Source: JAHBTB01 sp964451255 (GTDB taxonomy: Bacteria > Armatimonadota > Fimbriimonadia > Fimbriimonadales > Fimbriimonadaceae). From it: a DNA stretch of 64,000 bases. This document shows positions 15,899 through 22,949 of the stretch, one piece after another. The first letter of the stretch is position 1, and the number at the start of each line of letters is the position of its first letter. A program made the position numbers and the translations under genes. The notes under the pieces were generated by a model. It was not told where the DNA came from, made no database searches, and saw nothing but the letters and a program-made list of their open reading frames with translations. Location of the stretch: contig CAYVHL010000004.1 in the NCBI GenBank assembly GCA_964451255.1, positions 103,435 through 167,434 on the forward strand, given 5' to 3'.

Positions 15899-15991
15899 TT
15901 CTCTGGCACCCCTATCAGGGTGCCAATTCCGAAACTCAGCGATCCCCGGGTCTTCGACCACGGGGCTACCTTCTCCGATCCCTCCGGGATC
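15899..15991. repeat. Right-flank hairpins of the RAYT gene
   Basis: TCTGGCACCCC-TATC-AGGGTGCCA (15902-15926) is the inverted partner of the hairpin before the gene. It is followed by GGGTCTTCGACCACGGGGCT and the palindrome GATCCCTCCGGGATC (15977-15991). Confidence 0.8.
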
Positions 15992-16073
15992 ATCGATGCC
16001 CTCGAAAACCGGGGGCAAGCCCCCGGCGTTCATCGGGGAGATGGAGTTCTGAAACAGGTAAGACGAGTGAACC

Positions 16074-16235
16074 ATGGCGTGGACAAACGTGCACCCGTCA
16101 CGAGCGGCCCGCCCGACGAACGCCGTTAACGAGGCCGCCTATGTGGACAACGAAGGGGTGACGACGGACTGGTCGTCGACGCTGACGGTGATCACGCACA
16201 GGGGAACAACGGATGCTGCTACTTCGACTCATTAG
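16074..16235 (+). pseudogene. Short remnant, possibly of an FnIII-type protein
   Basis: A 53-codon frame, MAWTNVHPSRAARPTNAVNEAAYVDNEG then VTTDWSSTLTVIT. The 'GVTTDWS..LTVIT' end resembles the last strand of an FnIII repeat. It lies among other scraps of that kind of gene and has no recognisable start region. Confidence 0.3.
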
Positions 16236-16302
16236 CGCAATAGCGATATATTGTGACGTGTTTGTCGGCTGAAGAGACGATTCATGTGGTATGATCATCT
16301 GC

Positions 16303-17115
16303 ATGACTGTGGAGACCTCAAAGAGGCAGAAGAGCCGGGATTATCCGGCGATCAGCTTGAAGAAGGCCGTCGAGTTCGCCAGGCGTATCTATGAGAAGGA
16401 TCGATGGGCGGAGGCGCCGGCGCTGTCAACCGTGAAACACATGGGTTACGCGGGATTGAACGGCGGCTCCCGGCCCGCGCTTAGCGCCTTGCGAAAGTAT
16501 GGCCTCGTCGAGTACCTGGGCTCAGGAGACAACCTTCGGGTTAAGCTCACCGAACTGGCGAAGCGCATTTTTGTGCCGCTCAACGACACAGAGAAGGCGG
16601 GCGCTGTTTGGGAGGCGCTCAACTCGCCGCAGGTGCATGGCGACTTGCTGACCGCATTCCCAGCCTGGGAGTTGCCGAGCGACGACACGCTTGCCGCGCG
16701 CCTTGAGCGTGAGTTCAGAATGCAACACGCAGCAGTCAGGCCGTTCATCGCGGACCTGCGCGAGAGCTTGGAGTATGCCAAGCAGTTTGGCCACCCAAAC
16801 GTAGAACCGAGGGAGGGCGAATATTCAGGTGACGGCAGCGGCGCGGGGTTCGGGGACGGCACTGGTTCTGGCGCTGGGAACGGTTCCGGAGCGGGATTCG
16901 GGGACGGTACCGGCTCCGGCGCCGGAGGGGGTGCCTCGGAGAAGGTGCCTCGCGGCTTGCTGAAACTTCCGATGCCCGGCTCGAGCACGTTCATCGTCTT
17001 GCCGGAGACTATGGACGCCGCCGACGCCAAGCGCACCCTAGCATGGCTCAAGCGGGTGGTAACCCCTGCAATCGAATTCGCGAGCGGAGCAGACGAGGAC
17101 GATGAAGCGGAGTGA
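16303..17115 (+). CDS. Winged-helix-like protein with Gly-rich linker, upstream of hicA
   Basis: A 270-aa protein. The N-terminal ~90 residues (DYPAISLKKAVEFARRIYEKDRW, ALSALRKYGLVEYLGSGDNLRVKLTELAKRIF) look like a winged helix that reads a small-protein or DNA signal. The middle has two copies of GSGAGFGDGTGSGAG (residues ~178-208), a flexible linker. The C-terminus is acidic. ATG 16303 is chosen because TATGAT (16290-16295) is seven bases upstream and overlaps the alternative ATG 16291. The end overlaps the hicA start by 14 bases, so both are probably one transcript. Confidence 0.65.
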   Translation: MTVETSKRQKSRDYPAISLKKAVEFARRIYEKDRWAEAPALSTVKHMGYAGLNGGSRPALSALRKYGLVEYLGSGDNLRVKLTELAKRIFVPLNDTEKAGAVWEALNSPQVHGDLLTAFPAWELPSDDTLAARLEREFRMQHAAVRPFIADLRESLEYAKQFGHPNVEPREGEYSGDGSGAGFGDGTGSGAGNGSGAGFGDGTGSGAGGGASEKVPRGLLKLPMPGSSTFIVLPETMDAADAKRTLAWLKRVVTPAIEFASGADEDDEAE

Positions 17116-17299
17116 GCTTGAGCGCCATCTCCGAAGCGCGGGCTGCCGGTTGGAGCGCGAAGGTGCACGCCATGCAATCTGGCTGAATCCTGCAAACGGA
17201 TCAACGGCCGCCGTGCCACGGCATCACGAACTCAAGCGCAACACAGCAAGGCGGATTTGCTCAGACCTGGGTATCGAAAAGCCACCGAGCCTTGGTTAG
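17102..17299 (+). CDS. hicA: HicA-like mRNA interferase toxin
   Basis: 65 aa with the HicA double-stranded RNA-binding-like fold: MKRSELERHLRSAGCRLEREGARHAIWLNP, then VPRHHELKRNTARRICSDLGIEKP. The catalytic His of HicA (G.SH.iw) corresponds to His24. HicA toxins cleave mRNA. It starts inside the preceding gene. Its stop interlocks with the stop of the opposing HicB-like gene (17296-17299), which is not the usual co-directional hicAB order. Confidence 0.82.
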   Translation: MKRSELERHLRSAGCRLEREGARHAIWLNPANGSTAAVPRHHELKRNTARRICSDLGIEKPPSLG

Positions 17300-17517
17300 A
17301 ACGCTGGGGCAACCCGCTCGATGACTGACCGAGAGGACTTGGCCTTAAGGGCCGCTTCGCGACGGTAGAGCGTGAGTTCGTGGAGCGCGTCGAGCACCAT
17401 ATCGCGCGCTTCCTCTAAGGTTTCGCCCTCTGAGACAGCGCCAGGCACCTCCGGAATGAATGCGGTAAAGCCGCCTTCCTCCGCAGGTTCGAACACGATG
17501 GTCAGTTCGCTGTCCAT
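17296..17517 (-). CDS. hicB: HicB-like antitoxin in convergent orientation
   Basis: 73 aa beginning MDSELTIVFEPAEEGGFTAFIPEVPGAVSEGETLEEARDMVLDAL, a clear HicB partial RNase H fold. The tail (LYRREAALKAKSSRSVIERVAPAF) is short, with no obvious DNA-binding domain. TATAAT (plus 17524-17529) lies six bases before the ATG, giving the antitoxin its own leaderless promoter. It faces hicA tail to tail with a four-base overlap. Confidence 0.85.
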   Translation of the reverse strand: MDSELTIVFEPAEEGGFTAFIPEVPGAVSEGETLEEARDMVLDALHELTLYRREAALKAKSSRSVIERVAPAF

Positions 17518-17523
17518 ACAGAT

Positions 17524-17529
17524 ATTATA
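17524..17529 (-). promoter_or_regulatory. -10 box TATAAT of hicB
   Basis: A perfect consensus hexamer, six bases before the ATG on the minus strand. It sets antitoxin expression independently of the hicA transcript. Confidence 0.55.
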
Positions 17530-17573
17530 CGTACGAGCGGCACTGAACCTAAGGTTGCGTGCCCAGAATCTAG

Positions 17574-17866
17574 ATGAAGATCGAACTACTCAGCGTGAAG
17601 GTGTCCGACCACGTCGAGGACTACCTGGACAAGGGCGACGAGGCGTGCGCGGCTACGGCGGCCGGCTGAACATCCGCCCCACGTTCCAGCGCGAGTTCAT
17701 CTACAAGGACAAGCAGCGCAACGAGGTTATCCACACCGTGCGCAAGGGCTTCTCGCTGAACACGATGTATTGGGCGATGGCGGGGCGCGGCGGGACGACG
17801 GAAGCCTGGTTCGACTCGACGACTCCGGTCGCTCCGTTGCAGGCAGAGAATAGCATCCTAACCTAG
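17574..17866 (+). pseudogene. DUF262 5' fragment copy 2, frameshifted and joined to an FnIII tail
   Basis: ATG 17574 gives MKIELLSVKVSDHVEDYLDKGDEA. One base is then missing (GACGAGGCG here, GACGAGGGCG at 13048), and the next frame reads RGYGGRLNIRPTFQREFIYKDKQRNEVIHTVRKGF. The sequence then changes abruptly to GRGGTTEAWFDSTTPVAPL, the FnIII-type tail also found at 11650-11709. Two unrelated gene scraps are thus joined. Confidence 0.7.
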
Positions 17867-17932
17867 TTAGGGGCTGCCTCCTATGCAGCGAATGGTATCT
17901 TAACACGGACTTCGCAATCCGGAGCCAGCACC

Positions 17933-18820
17933 ATGCTTGATATCCACTTTGGCGAATGCCTCGACGTGATCACGCAGTTCCCGCCGGCTTCGTTCGACCT
18001 GATTTACATTGACCCGCCTTTCAACACGGGCAAAGTTCAGAGTAGGACTCAGATCCGTACAATTGCCGACGAGAATGGAGACAGGACAGGGTTTCAGGGG
18101 CGCAAATACCGAACTGTGCGACTGGGCGCCAAGTCGTTTGGGGACTCTTTCAACGACTACCTCGCATTCCTCGAACCTCGCCTCGAACAAGCCCATCGCC
18201 TATTGAAACCCACGGGATCTCTGTTCCTCCACTTGGACTATCGGGAAGTGCATTACGCGAAGGTGTTGTTGGATGGAGTTTTTGGGCGGGATGGATTCCT
18301 AAACGAGATCATCTGGGCATACGACTACGGTGCAAGAGCCACGAACCGCTGGTCCCCCAAGCATGACAATATCCTCTGGTACGTAAAGGATCCGGCCAAC
18401 TACACTTTTCGATATGACGAGATTGATCGTATCCCATACATGGCGCCGGGGTTAGTCGGAGCCGAGAAAGCTGCTCGGGGGAAGACGCCTACCGACACCT
18501 GGTGGCACACCATTGTGCCTACGAACGGGCGCGAGAAGACAGGCTATCCGACACAGAAGCCCCTTGGAATCCTGGATCGGATCATTCGCGTGCATTCCAA
18601 TCCTGGAGATCATGTCCTCGACTTCTTTGCAGGATCTGGTACGACCGGCGCTTCAGCCGTCAATCTGGGAAGAAATGCCGTCCTGGTGGACAACAGTAAG
18701 GAGGCGCTCGCTGTTATGGCTCGTAGACTTGCTTATGCCAATCCACGATTCCTCGGGTGGAAACCATCATTGAATGAAGAGCCGGATGACCTCTTCAGCA
18801 TGTCGGCCAGTCAGGGCTGA
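17933..18820 (+). CDS. Site-specific DNA methyltransferase (N4-cytosine/N6-adenine, beta order)
   Basis: A 295-aa DNA amino-methyltransferase. Motif IV DPPFNTG is at residues 27-33 and precedes the AdoMet-binding motif I DFFAGSGTTGASA (about 237-249), so the order is that of beta-type enzymes. A region with WWHTIVPTNGREKTGYPTQKP (about 200-220) is the usual segment before motif X. The target sequence cannot be deduced. The gene is followed after five bases by a probable endonuclease, forming a type II R-M pair. GC is clearly below that of the genes on its left. Confidence 0.9.
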   Translation: MLDIHFGECLDVITQFPPASFDLIYIDPPFNTGKVQSRTQIRTIADENGDRTGFQGRKYRTVRLGAKSFGDSFNDYLAFLEPRLEQAHRLLKPTGSLFLHLDYREVHYAKVLLDGVFGRDGFLNEIIWAYDYGARATNRWSPKHDNILWYVKDPANYTFRYDEIDRIPYMAPGLVGAEKAARGKTPTDTWWHTIVPTNGREKTGYPTQKPLGILDRIIRVHSNPGDHVLDFFAGSGTTGASAVNLGRNAVLVDNSKEALAVMARRLAYANPRFLGWKPSLNEEPDDLFSMSASQG

Positions 18821-18825
18821 GGATC

Positions 18826-19389
18826 ATGAAAGAAATCGCTGACCCTGACGTTAGGATTCTCGCACAGTGCTCGCAGATGTTGCAGAAAGACTATGCGACC
18901 GAGGATACGGTATGGTCTGGTAGCCCGTTTGCATGGATCAAGACCCGGCCTTCCCGCCAGATTGGAGCAATTGGCGAGAAGCTGGTATCTGGTTGGCTCG
19001 CGACAAAGGGTTTTGACGTAACACGGTCTCCTGATGGTGATGCGGATAGACTCGTAAACGGGGCTCGGGCGGAGATCAAATGCTCAACGCTCTGGAAGTC
19101 CGGGTCCTACAAGTTCCAGCAATTGAGGGATCAGAACTACAGCTTTGCGATCTGCCTTGGCATCAGTCCCTTCGATGCCCACTGTTGGGTGCTTCCTAAG
19201 GCAGTCATCATGGCGCAATGGGGAGAAGGTGGCCTCACGACCCAACACGGAGGACAGCGTGGTCGGGATACTGCTTGGCTCACGGTTGACCCTGGCTCTC
19301 CAGGGGAGTGGCTGAGTGATTATGGCCCAGCGCTTCGCCACGCCGCCGACCTTGTTGCAAGGTTGTCTGGTCGTCGGCCCCTCCGCTAA
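18826..19389 (+). CDS. Putative type II restriction endonuclease (PD-(D/E)XK)
   Basis: 187 aa, directly behind the methyltransferase. It has a candidate PD-(D/E)XK site: acidic Glu51 in IGAIGEKLVSGWL, Asp72/Asp74 in SPDGDADRLVNG, and the E-X-K triad E83-I84-K85 in ARAEIKCSTLW. This is the layout of small type II nucleases. SD-like GAGG lies five bases before ATG 18826. Specificity is unknown. Confidence 0.75.
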   Translation: MKEIADPDVRILAQCSQMLQKDYATEDTVWSGSPFAWIKTRPSRQIGAIGEKLVSGWLATKGFDVTRSPDGDADRLVNGARAEIKCSTLWKSGSYKFQQLRDQNYSFAICLGISPFDAHCWVLPKAVIMAQWGEGGLTTQHGGQRGRDTAWLTVDPGSPGEWLSDYGPALRHAADLVARLSGRRPLR

Positions 19390-19491
19390 CTACTTTGCGA
19401 GCCGATTCAACTCCCGCGCCCAGGCAAATTCAAACTCGGTCTGCGGCCAACGACGCTCTCCTGCGGGAGGGGCACACTAACGGGCGATCAG

Positions 19492-19930
19492 TGTACATTC
19501 TGTACGAGCCGACCAGCTTCGGCAACACTTTCAAGCCGTCGTCGCGTGGGTGCGGCGGGTGTTTCCGACCTGGCGGAAGGAGATGAATGGCCTGGCCTGG
19601 GGCAAGTTCTACCGCGAGTACAAAGGACGACCGGCTGAACGCGGCGACGCTGGAGAAACGGATCGAGGGTCTCTACCGACAACAACTTTGACCCACATCG
19701 CAGTGGGGGAGACACTCGACGGCAAGGTTGTCGATTGGCTTGAGAAAGTCAGCGACGAAGACTACCGCCTCGGTTAGCTGGCATCCGCCGTGGTTTATCA
19801 ACGCGCCTGCAGCGTGCATCCGCAACCTATACTTTCCATCGAATCCCACAACACTATCGAACTACGGACGGTGCGAGGCTCGGAGCTCGCTTTGCGCCTC
19901 TTGCAACCGAACCAAGGGTGAACTGTAGGT
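19492..19930 (+). pseudogene. Scraps of a DUF262/HNH gene 3' part and of a cupin gene
   Basis: 19535-19680 reads, with one frameshift, VVAWVRRVFPTWRKEMNGLAWG then KFYREYK and DDRLNAATLEKRIEGLYRQ. This matches the part between DUF262 and HNH in DUF262 proteins. 19690-19777 ends VGETLDGKVVDWLEKVSDEDY, a cupin-protein C-terminus. 19900-19928 ends CASCNRTKGEL, the last part of an HNH finger. None is complete. 19931-20063 shows nothing further. Confidence 0.5.
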
Positions 19931-20063
19931 CGGGTGACCCATTAATTTATCAGACGCCGACGGCTGGTCTTCTTCAGAGGCAGGCCCTTCGCCATCGCGA
20001 TCACGCTACTGGGACTTGAGACCAAAGGTGCCGCCGGGGTAGCTTCGTTCGCACGGAGCCTGC

Positions 20064-20069
20064 TAGAAT
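20064..20069 (+). promoter_or_regulatory. Extended -10 box (TGCTAGAAT) before the prepilin-like gene
   Basis: TAGAAT with TG one base upstream, 78 bases before ATG 20147. This would leave a 5' leader of about 70 bases, unlike the leaderless genes nearby. Confidence 0.35.
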
Positions 20070-20146
20070 TGTGGCCATCGAATTGCGCTTAGTCCATTAG
20101 CGTCTTCGGTACAGGAATGGAAGCCAATAGGATCGGGGTTGTCACT

Positions 20147-20866
20147 ATGACCAAACAGAATCGTAACGCATTTACTCTCATCGAATTGTTGGTCGTCATA
20201 GCAATTATTGCGATATTGGCGGCGATATTGTTCCCCGTTTTCACACAGGCAAAGTCGGCTGCAAAATCGGCTGTATGCATCTCCAACCTTAAGCAAATAG
20301 GATATGCCATAGCCATCTATCGTGTTGATTACGACGATGTCAACCCGCGATATCGGTTTTGTCCAGACCTGCCAGGAAACGAACTGTGCACTTACCTGAC
20401 AAATCCGGTCCAGTGGACGGGATCACAGGAGATTTGGTGGGCCCCATACGATAATTCGGTCGCCCCTGATTCGCCTGGCCCCTACCCCAATTGGAAGGGA
20501 GGGTTCTTGCAGCCATATGTCAAAAACCTGCAGATATTCAAGGATCCAGGAGACGGTATTTGGCAAGTTGGGTATGCCATGAGCTATATCACAGACGGCC
20601 CGATGGGGCGTAGCTCCAGCGAAGTCGCCAACCCGACGGTCTTGCAGGTCTGGGATCATCGTCGGACACCCGGTTGCGCAGACACAAGGTCGGGATTCAC
20701 AGGCCCGCCATGGAACCCGTTTCCTCCGGAGGCGGACACGGCTCATTCGCACTATCCAACTCGTCATGCTGGAGGATTCAACCCATTGAGCCACGACGGC
20801 AGCGTCCACTGGAGAAACCCGAAGAGCCTGAATGAGTCGGACTTTATCGCGACAGCGACGCAGTAA
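20147..20866 (+). CDS. Prepilin-type N-terminal methylation protein (DUF1559/type II pseudopilin-like)
   Basis: 239 aa. The N-terminus MTKQNRNAFTLIELLVVIAIIAILAAILFPVF is a class III signal: cleavage before Phe9, Glu at mature position 5, then the N-terminal hydrophobic helix. This is followed by FTQAKSAAKSAVCISNLKQIGYAIAIY, typical of the large family in Armatimonadota and Planctomycetes. The C-terminus ends with RHAGGFNPLSHDGSVHW, the usual 'RH.gG.N...DGHV' closing strand. ATG 20147 is preferred to GTG/ATG at 20117. It is an isolated gene. Confidence 0.9.
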   Translation: MTKQNRNAFTLIELLVVIAIIAILAAILFPVFTQAKSAAKSAVCISNLKQIGYAIAIYRVDYDDVNPRYRFCPDLPGNELCTYLTNPVQWTGSQEIWWAPYDNSVAPDSPGPYPNWKGGFLQPYVKNLQIFKDPGDGIWQVGYAMSYITDGPMGRSSSEVANPTVLQVWDHRRTPGCADTRSGFTGPPWNPFPPEADTAHSHYPTRHAGGFNPLSHDGSVHWRNPKSLNESDFIATATQ

Positions 20867-21305
20867 GGCCAACCGCACTTTCGCTCATCCTGTGAGCTCT
20901 CGCCTGTCGGGCTTCTATGGGGGTGGAGCGGGTACGAAATGTCCCTGGGATGATCCGCGTGACCGTAATCTTGCCCTGGTGATCTCGAATCGACAGCCGA
21001 GTTACCGACCTCAGCCCGAACCAGTGAGATTCTGGTGATTGGTGGAGGATAGTTCAGGCTATTAGAACTCTCTGAGCTCTCGATATGCGAGGCTCCGGCT
21101 CGAATCTAGGAATCCGAGGAGAAGACGTACGAGTAGTGGACCCGCGAAGAATTGTTCGAGATTGTTTGGTTGTCGGCCCTCCCGGAAGCGGGCCAGGAAG
21201 CTCGACGTGACCATGAACTCCTCCGGAGGATCAATTGCCCGTTCGAGGTTCATGGCGTATGAAGGGAAGCCTCGCCAGATCAGGCAACAAAAGGACCAGA
21301 CGTGC
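20867..21305. other. Intergenic stretch without a recognisable gene
   Basis: About 440 bases. A 63-codon minus-strand frame (21062-21253, MNLERAIDPPEEF...) has no start signals and resembles nothing known. GC drops here, so the left border of the low-GC island probably lies nearby. Confidence 0.4.
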
Positions 21306-21311
21306 TAGATT
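21306..21311 (+). promoter_or_regulatory. Extended -10 box TGC-TAGATT heading the AAA/radical-SAM operon
   Basis: TAGATT preceded by TG at one-base distance, six bases before ATG 21318. It is the only promoter-like signal in front of the five-gene operon. Confidence 0.4.
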
Positions 21312-21317
21312 TGTCTC

Positions 21318-21434
21318 ATGGCGCAGTGCTCAGCATGCAATGGTAGTGGAAAAGTCAAAGTTGACAGTGCAGATAATCCGGGGAAGAAGGTGGAGATAAC
21401 CTGCCCGAAGTGCAAGGGAACCGGGAGAAGTTGA
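21318..21434 (+). CDS. 38-aa CXXCXGXG zinc-finger microprotein
   Basis: ATG 21318 to TGA 21434 encodes a 38-aa protein with two CXXCXGXG motifs: CSACNGSG (residues 4-11) and CPKCKGTG (29-36), separated by a 17-residue charged loop. This is one complete DnaJ-type zinc-binding unit and nothing else. It is the first gene of the operon that continues 19 bases later. A leaderless -10 box supports the start. The motif occurs six times in the lipoprotein at 47399. Confidence 0.65.
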   Translation: MAQCSACNGSGKVKVDSADNPGKKVEITCPKCKGTGRS

Positions 21435-21453
21435 ATTCAGACGGGGGTCTTGA

Positions 21454-22311
21454 TTGAAGCCGAGTTCGCCCGAAATCTTGGCTGAGTCCGTTGCTTCGTT
21501 TGAACAGGCGATTCTGGATCTGAAGTCAGCGTGGACACCTGACCGCTTAGTGTCGTCTGCTCAGGAGCGGAAAGGTGATACGGCTGCGTACGTGCTAAGG
21601 CTGACGGAGAGTCTGGAGCAGGCGGCCGTTTTTGCGCGCTCAATATTGGTCTCCGGGAGCGGATCCGTTTTTTCTCCATTTGCGGCGGGCCGGTTGCAAC
21701 ACGAGATCGAGGCGATCGAAAGCGCTCTTGCGGCTGGACCCACTTCAGCTGAGCTAACTGAACTCCAGGAGAAAGTAGCGCTGTTCGATGCGCTCCAAAC
21801 GGAACTTTGCTATTTGAGAATCAGGGCACGAGACCTGGACCAGCTTCAAGACCTAGAAGGTGAGCATTCGACGTTGCTCGCAAGGGTTGACGAGTTGAAA
21901 GCTGCCCTTCACGAGTCCGGTGTCGGTGAGGTAGAGAATCAAGCGCGTGTTATCTGTGCTAAAGTTGGCGCCACTGTTTCAGAGCTTGAGGCGGTATTGT
22001 CCGACCGTCTCAAGGAGTTGATGGTCAATGTCGAAGTGAACTCCCGGCGACTATCTTCGGTTTTAGAAGATTTGGCCACAAACCGTCAAAAATTGGAGGA
22101 CGCCGCCCTGCGATACAACGAAATTCTCCCTGAAGCGAAGCTTCACGCCGAAGCGAACGCAAAGATAGCCGCAGCAATCGGCCCAAAGAGCATTGCTGAG
22201 TCGGTGGAGACGATAATTGCAGCATTGGGAGACACTGACCGTGCGATCAAAGAAGCGTTGGAGATGGTGGAAGCTTCGAAAAAGCTGCCTGAACTCGGAG
22301 TTGCGACCTGA
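21454..22311 (+). CDS. Coiled-coil protein of unknown function (operon gene 2)
   Basis: 285 aa, almost wholly alpha-helical by composition, with long heptad-like stretches (residues 95-200: ELTELQEKVALFDALQTEL..., LEGEHSTLLARVDELKAAL). The start is TTG 21454, eight bases after GGGGGT. There are no catalytic motifs. It ends three bases before the radical SAM gene. Coiled-coil proteins flanking an AAA ATPase often act as adaptors; that is an inference here. Confidence 0.65.
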   Translation: MKPSSPEILAESVASFEQAILDLKSAWTPDRLVSSAQERKGDTAAYVLRLTESLEQAAVFARSILVSGSGSVFSPFAAGRLQHEIEAIESALAAGPTSAELTELQEKVALFDALQTELCYLRIRARDLDQLQDLEGEHSTLLARVDELKAALHESGVGEVENQARVICAKVGATVSELEAVLSDRLKELMVNVEVNSRRLSSVLEDLATNRQKLEDAALRYNEILPEAKLHAEANAKIAAAIGPKSIAESVETIIAALGDTDRAIKEALEMVEASKKLPELGVAT

Positions 22312-22314
22312 ACG

Positions 22315-22935
22315 ATGCGGCTACTCAATGTTGCAGCGTGGTGCGAGGCGACAGTCTGTCTTGGACCAGGTTTGAGGTCGGTTTTGTGGGTTCAGGGGTG
22401 TCCATTCAATTGCCCAAACTGCATTGCTCCCGAATGGATTCCAATGGATGCCGCTACTTCGTTGTCTCCCGAGGAAGCCGCGGCACTGCTCACGAAAAAC
22501 GATTCCGTGACTGGCGTGACGCTCAGCGGTGGGGAGCCGATGCTTCAAGCGGAGGCTCTGTTGGAAACTGTTCGTATCGTGCAAAGCCGCCGGTCTTTGA
22601 ATATCATTTGCTTCACGGGATTCAAAATCGAGCGCTTGGTTGACGCTCCGCCTTCACAAGGGGTCAAGGAATTCCTGGATTCGATTGATGTCCTCATCGA
22701 CGGCCAATATGTCCATGCCTTGAATGATGGTGTAGGCTTGCGTGGCAGTTCGAACCAACGCGTCCATTTTCTGAGCGATGCTCTGAAGTCGCACCGAGAG
22801 GAACTTGTGTTAGGCCCTCGGAGCTTGGAGGTTCGCTTTCAGGCTAGAGAGGCTTTGATGGTGGGGATTCCGGACCACGGAAAGTTGATGGCGGTTGATA
22901 ATCTGCTGAGGCAACCCGGATTGCCTCATGTCTAA
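22315..22935 (+). CDS. Radical SAM protein, NrdG/PflA activase-like
   Basis: A 206-aa single-domain radical SAM enzyme. The 4Fe-4S cysteines are C29, C33 and C36 in VQGCPFNCPNC. The AdoMet-binding GGE motif is SGGEP (71-75). The opening RLLNVAAWCEATVCLGPGLRSVLWVQGC matches anaerobic ribonucleotide-reductase activase-type proteins, but no class III reductase is encoded nearby. The target is therefore unknown and may be a partner in the operon. It follows the coiled-coil gene by three bases. Confidence 0.82.
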   Translation: MRLLNVAAWCEATVCLGPGLRSVLWVQGCPFNCPNCIAPEWIPMDAATSLSPEEAAALLTKNDSVTGVTLSGGEPMLQAEALLETVRIVQSRRSLNIICFTGFKIERLVDAPPSQGVKEFLDSIDVLIDGQYVHALNDGVGLRGSSNQRVHFLSDALKSHREELVLGPRSLEVRFQAREALMVGIPDHGKLMAVDNLLRQPGLPHV

Positions 22936-22949
22936 CCTGGAGCGAAGAA

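Noticed and set aside
17933..18820. The methyltransferase as the missing DISARM methylase
   Set aside because: It is an N4/N6 beta-type enzyme paired with its own endonuclease 5 bases downstream and is separated from drmE by 14 kb and two other operons.
21062..21253. A 63-codon minus-strand gene
   Set aside because: No start signal, no known similarity and no neighbour link; kept only as part of the intergenic note.
22315..22935. A prokaryotic viperin
   Set aside because: At 206 aa with a minimal NrdG-like domain and CPFNCPNC near the N-terminus it lacks the size and flanks of viperins.
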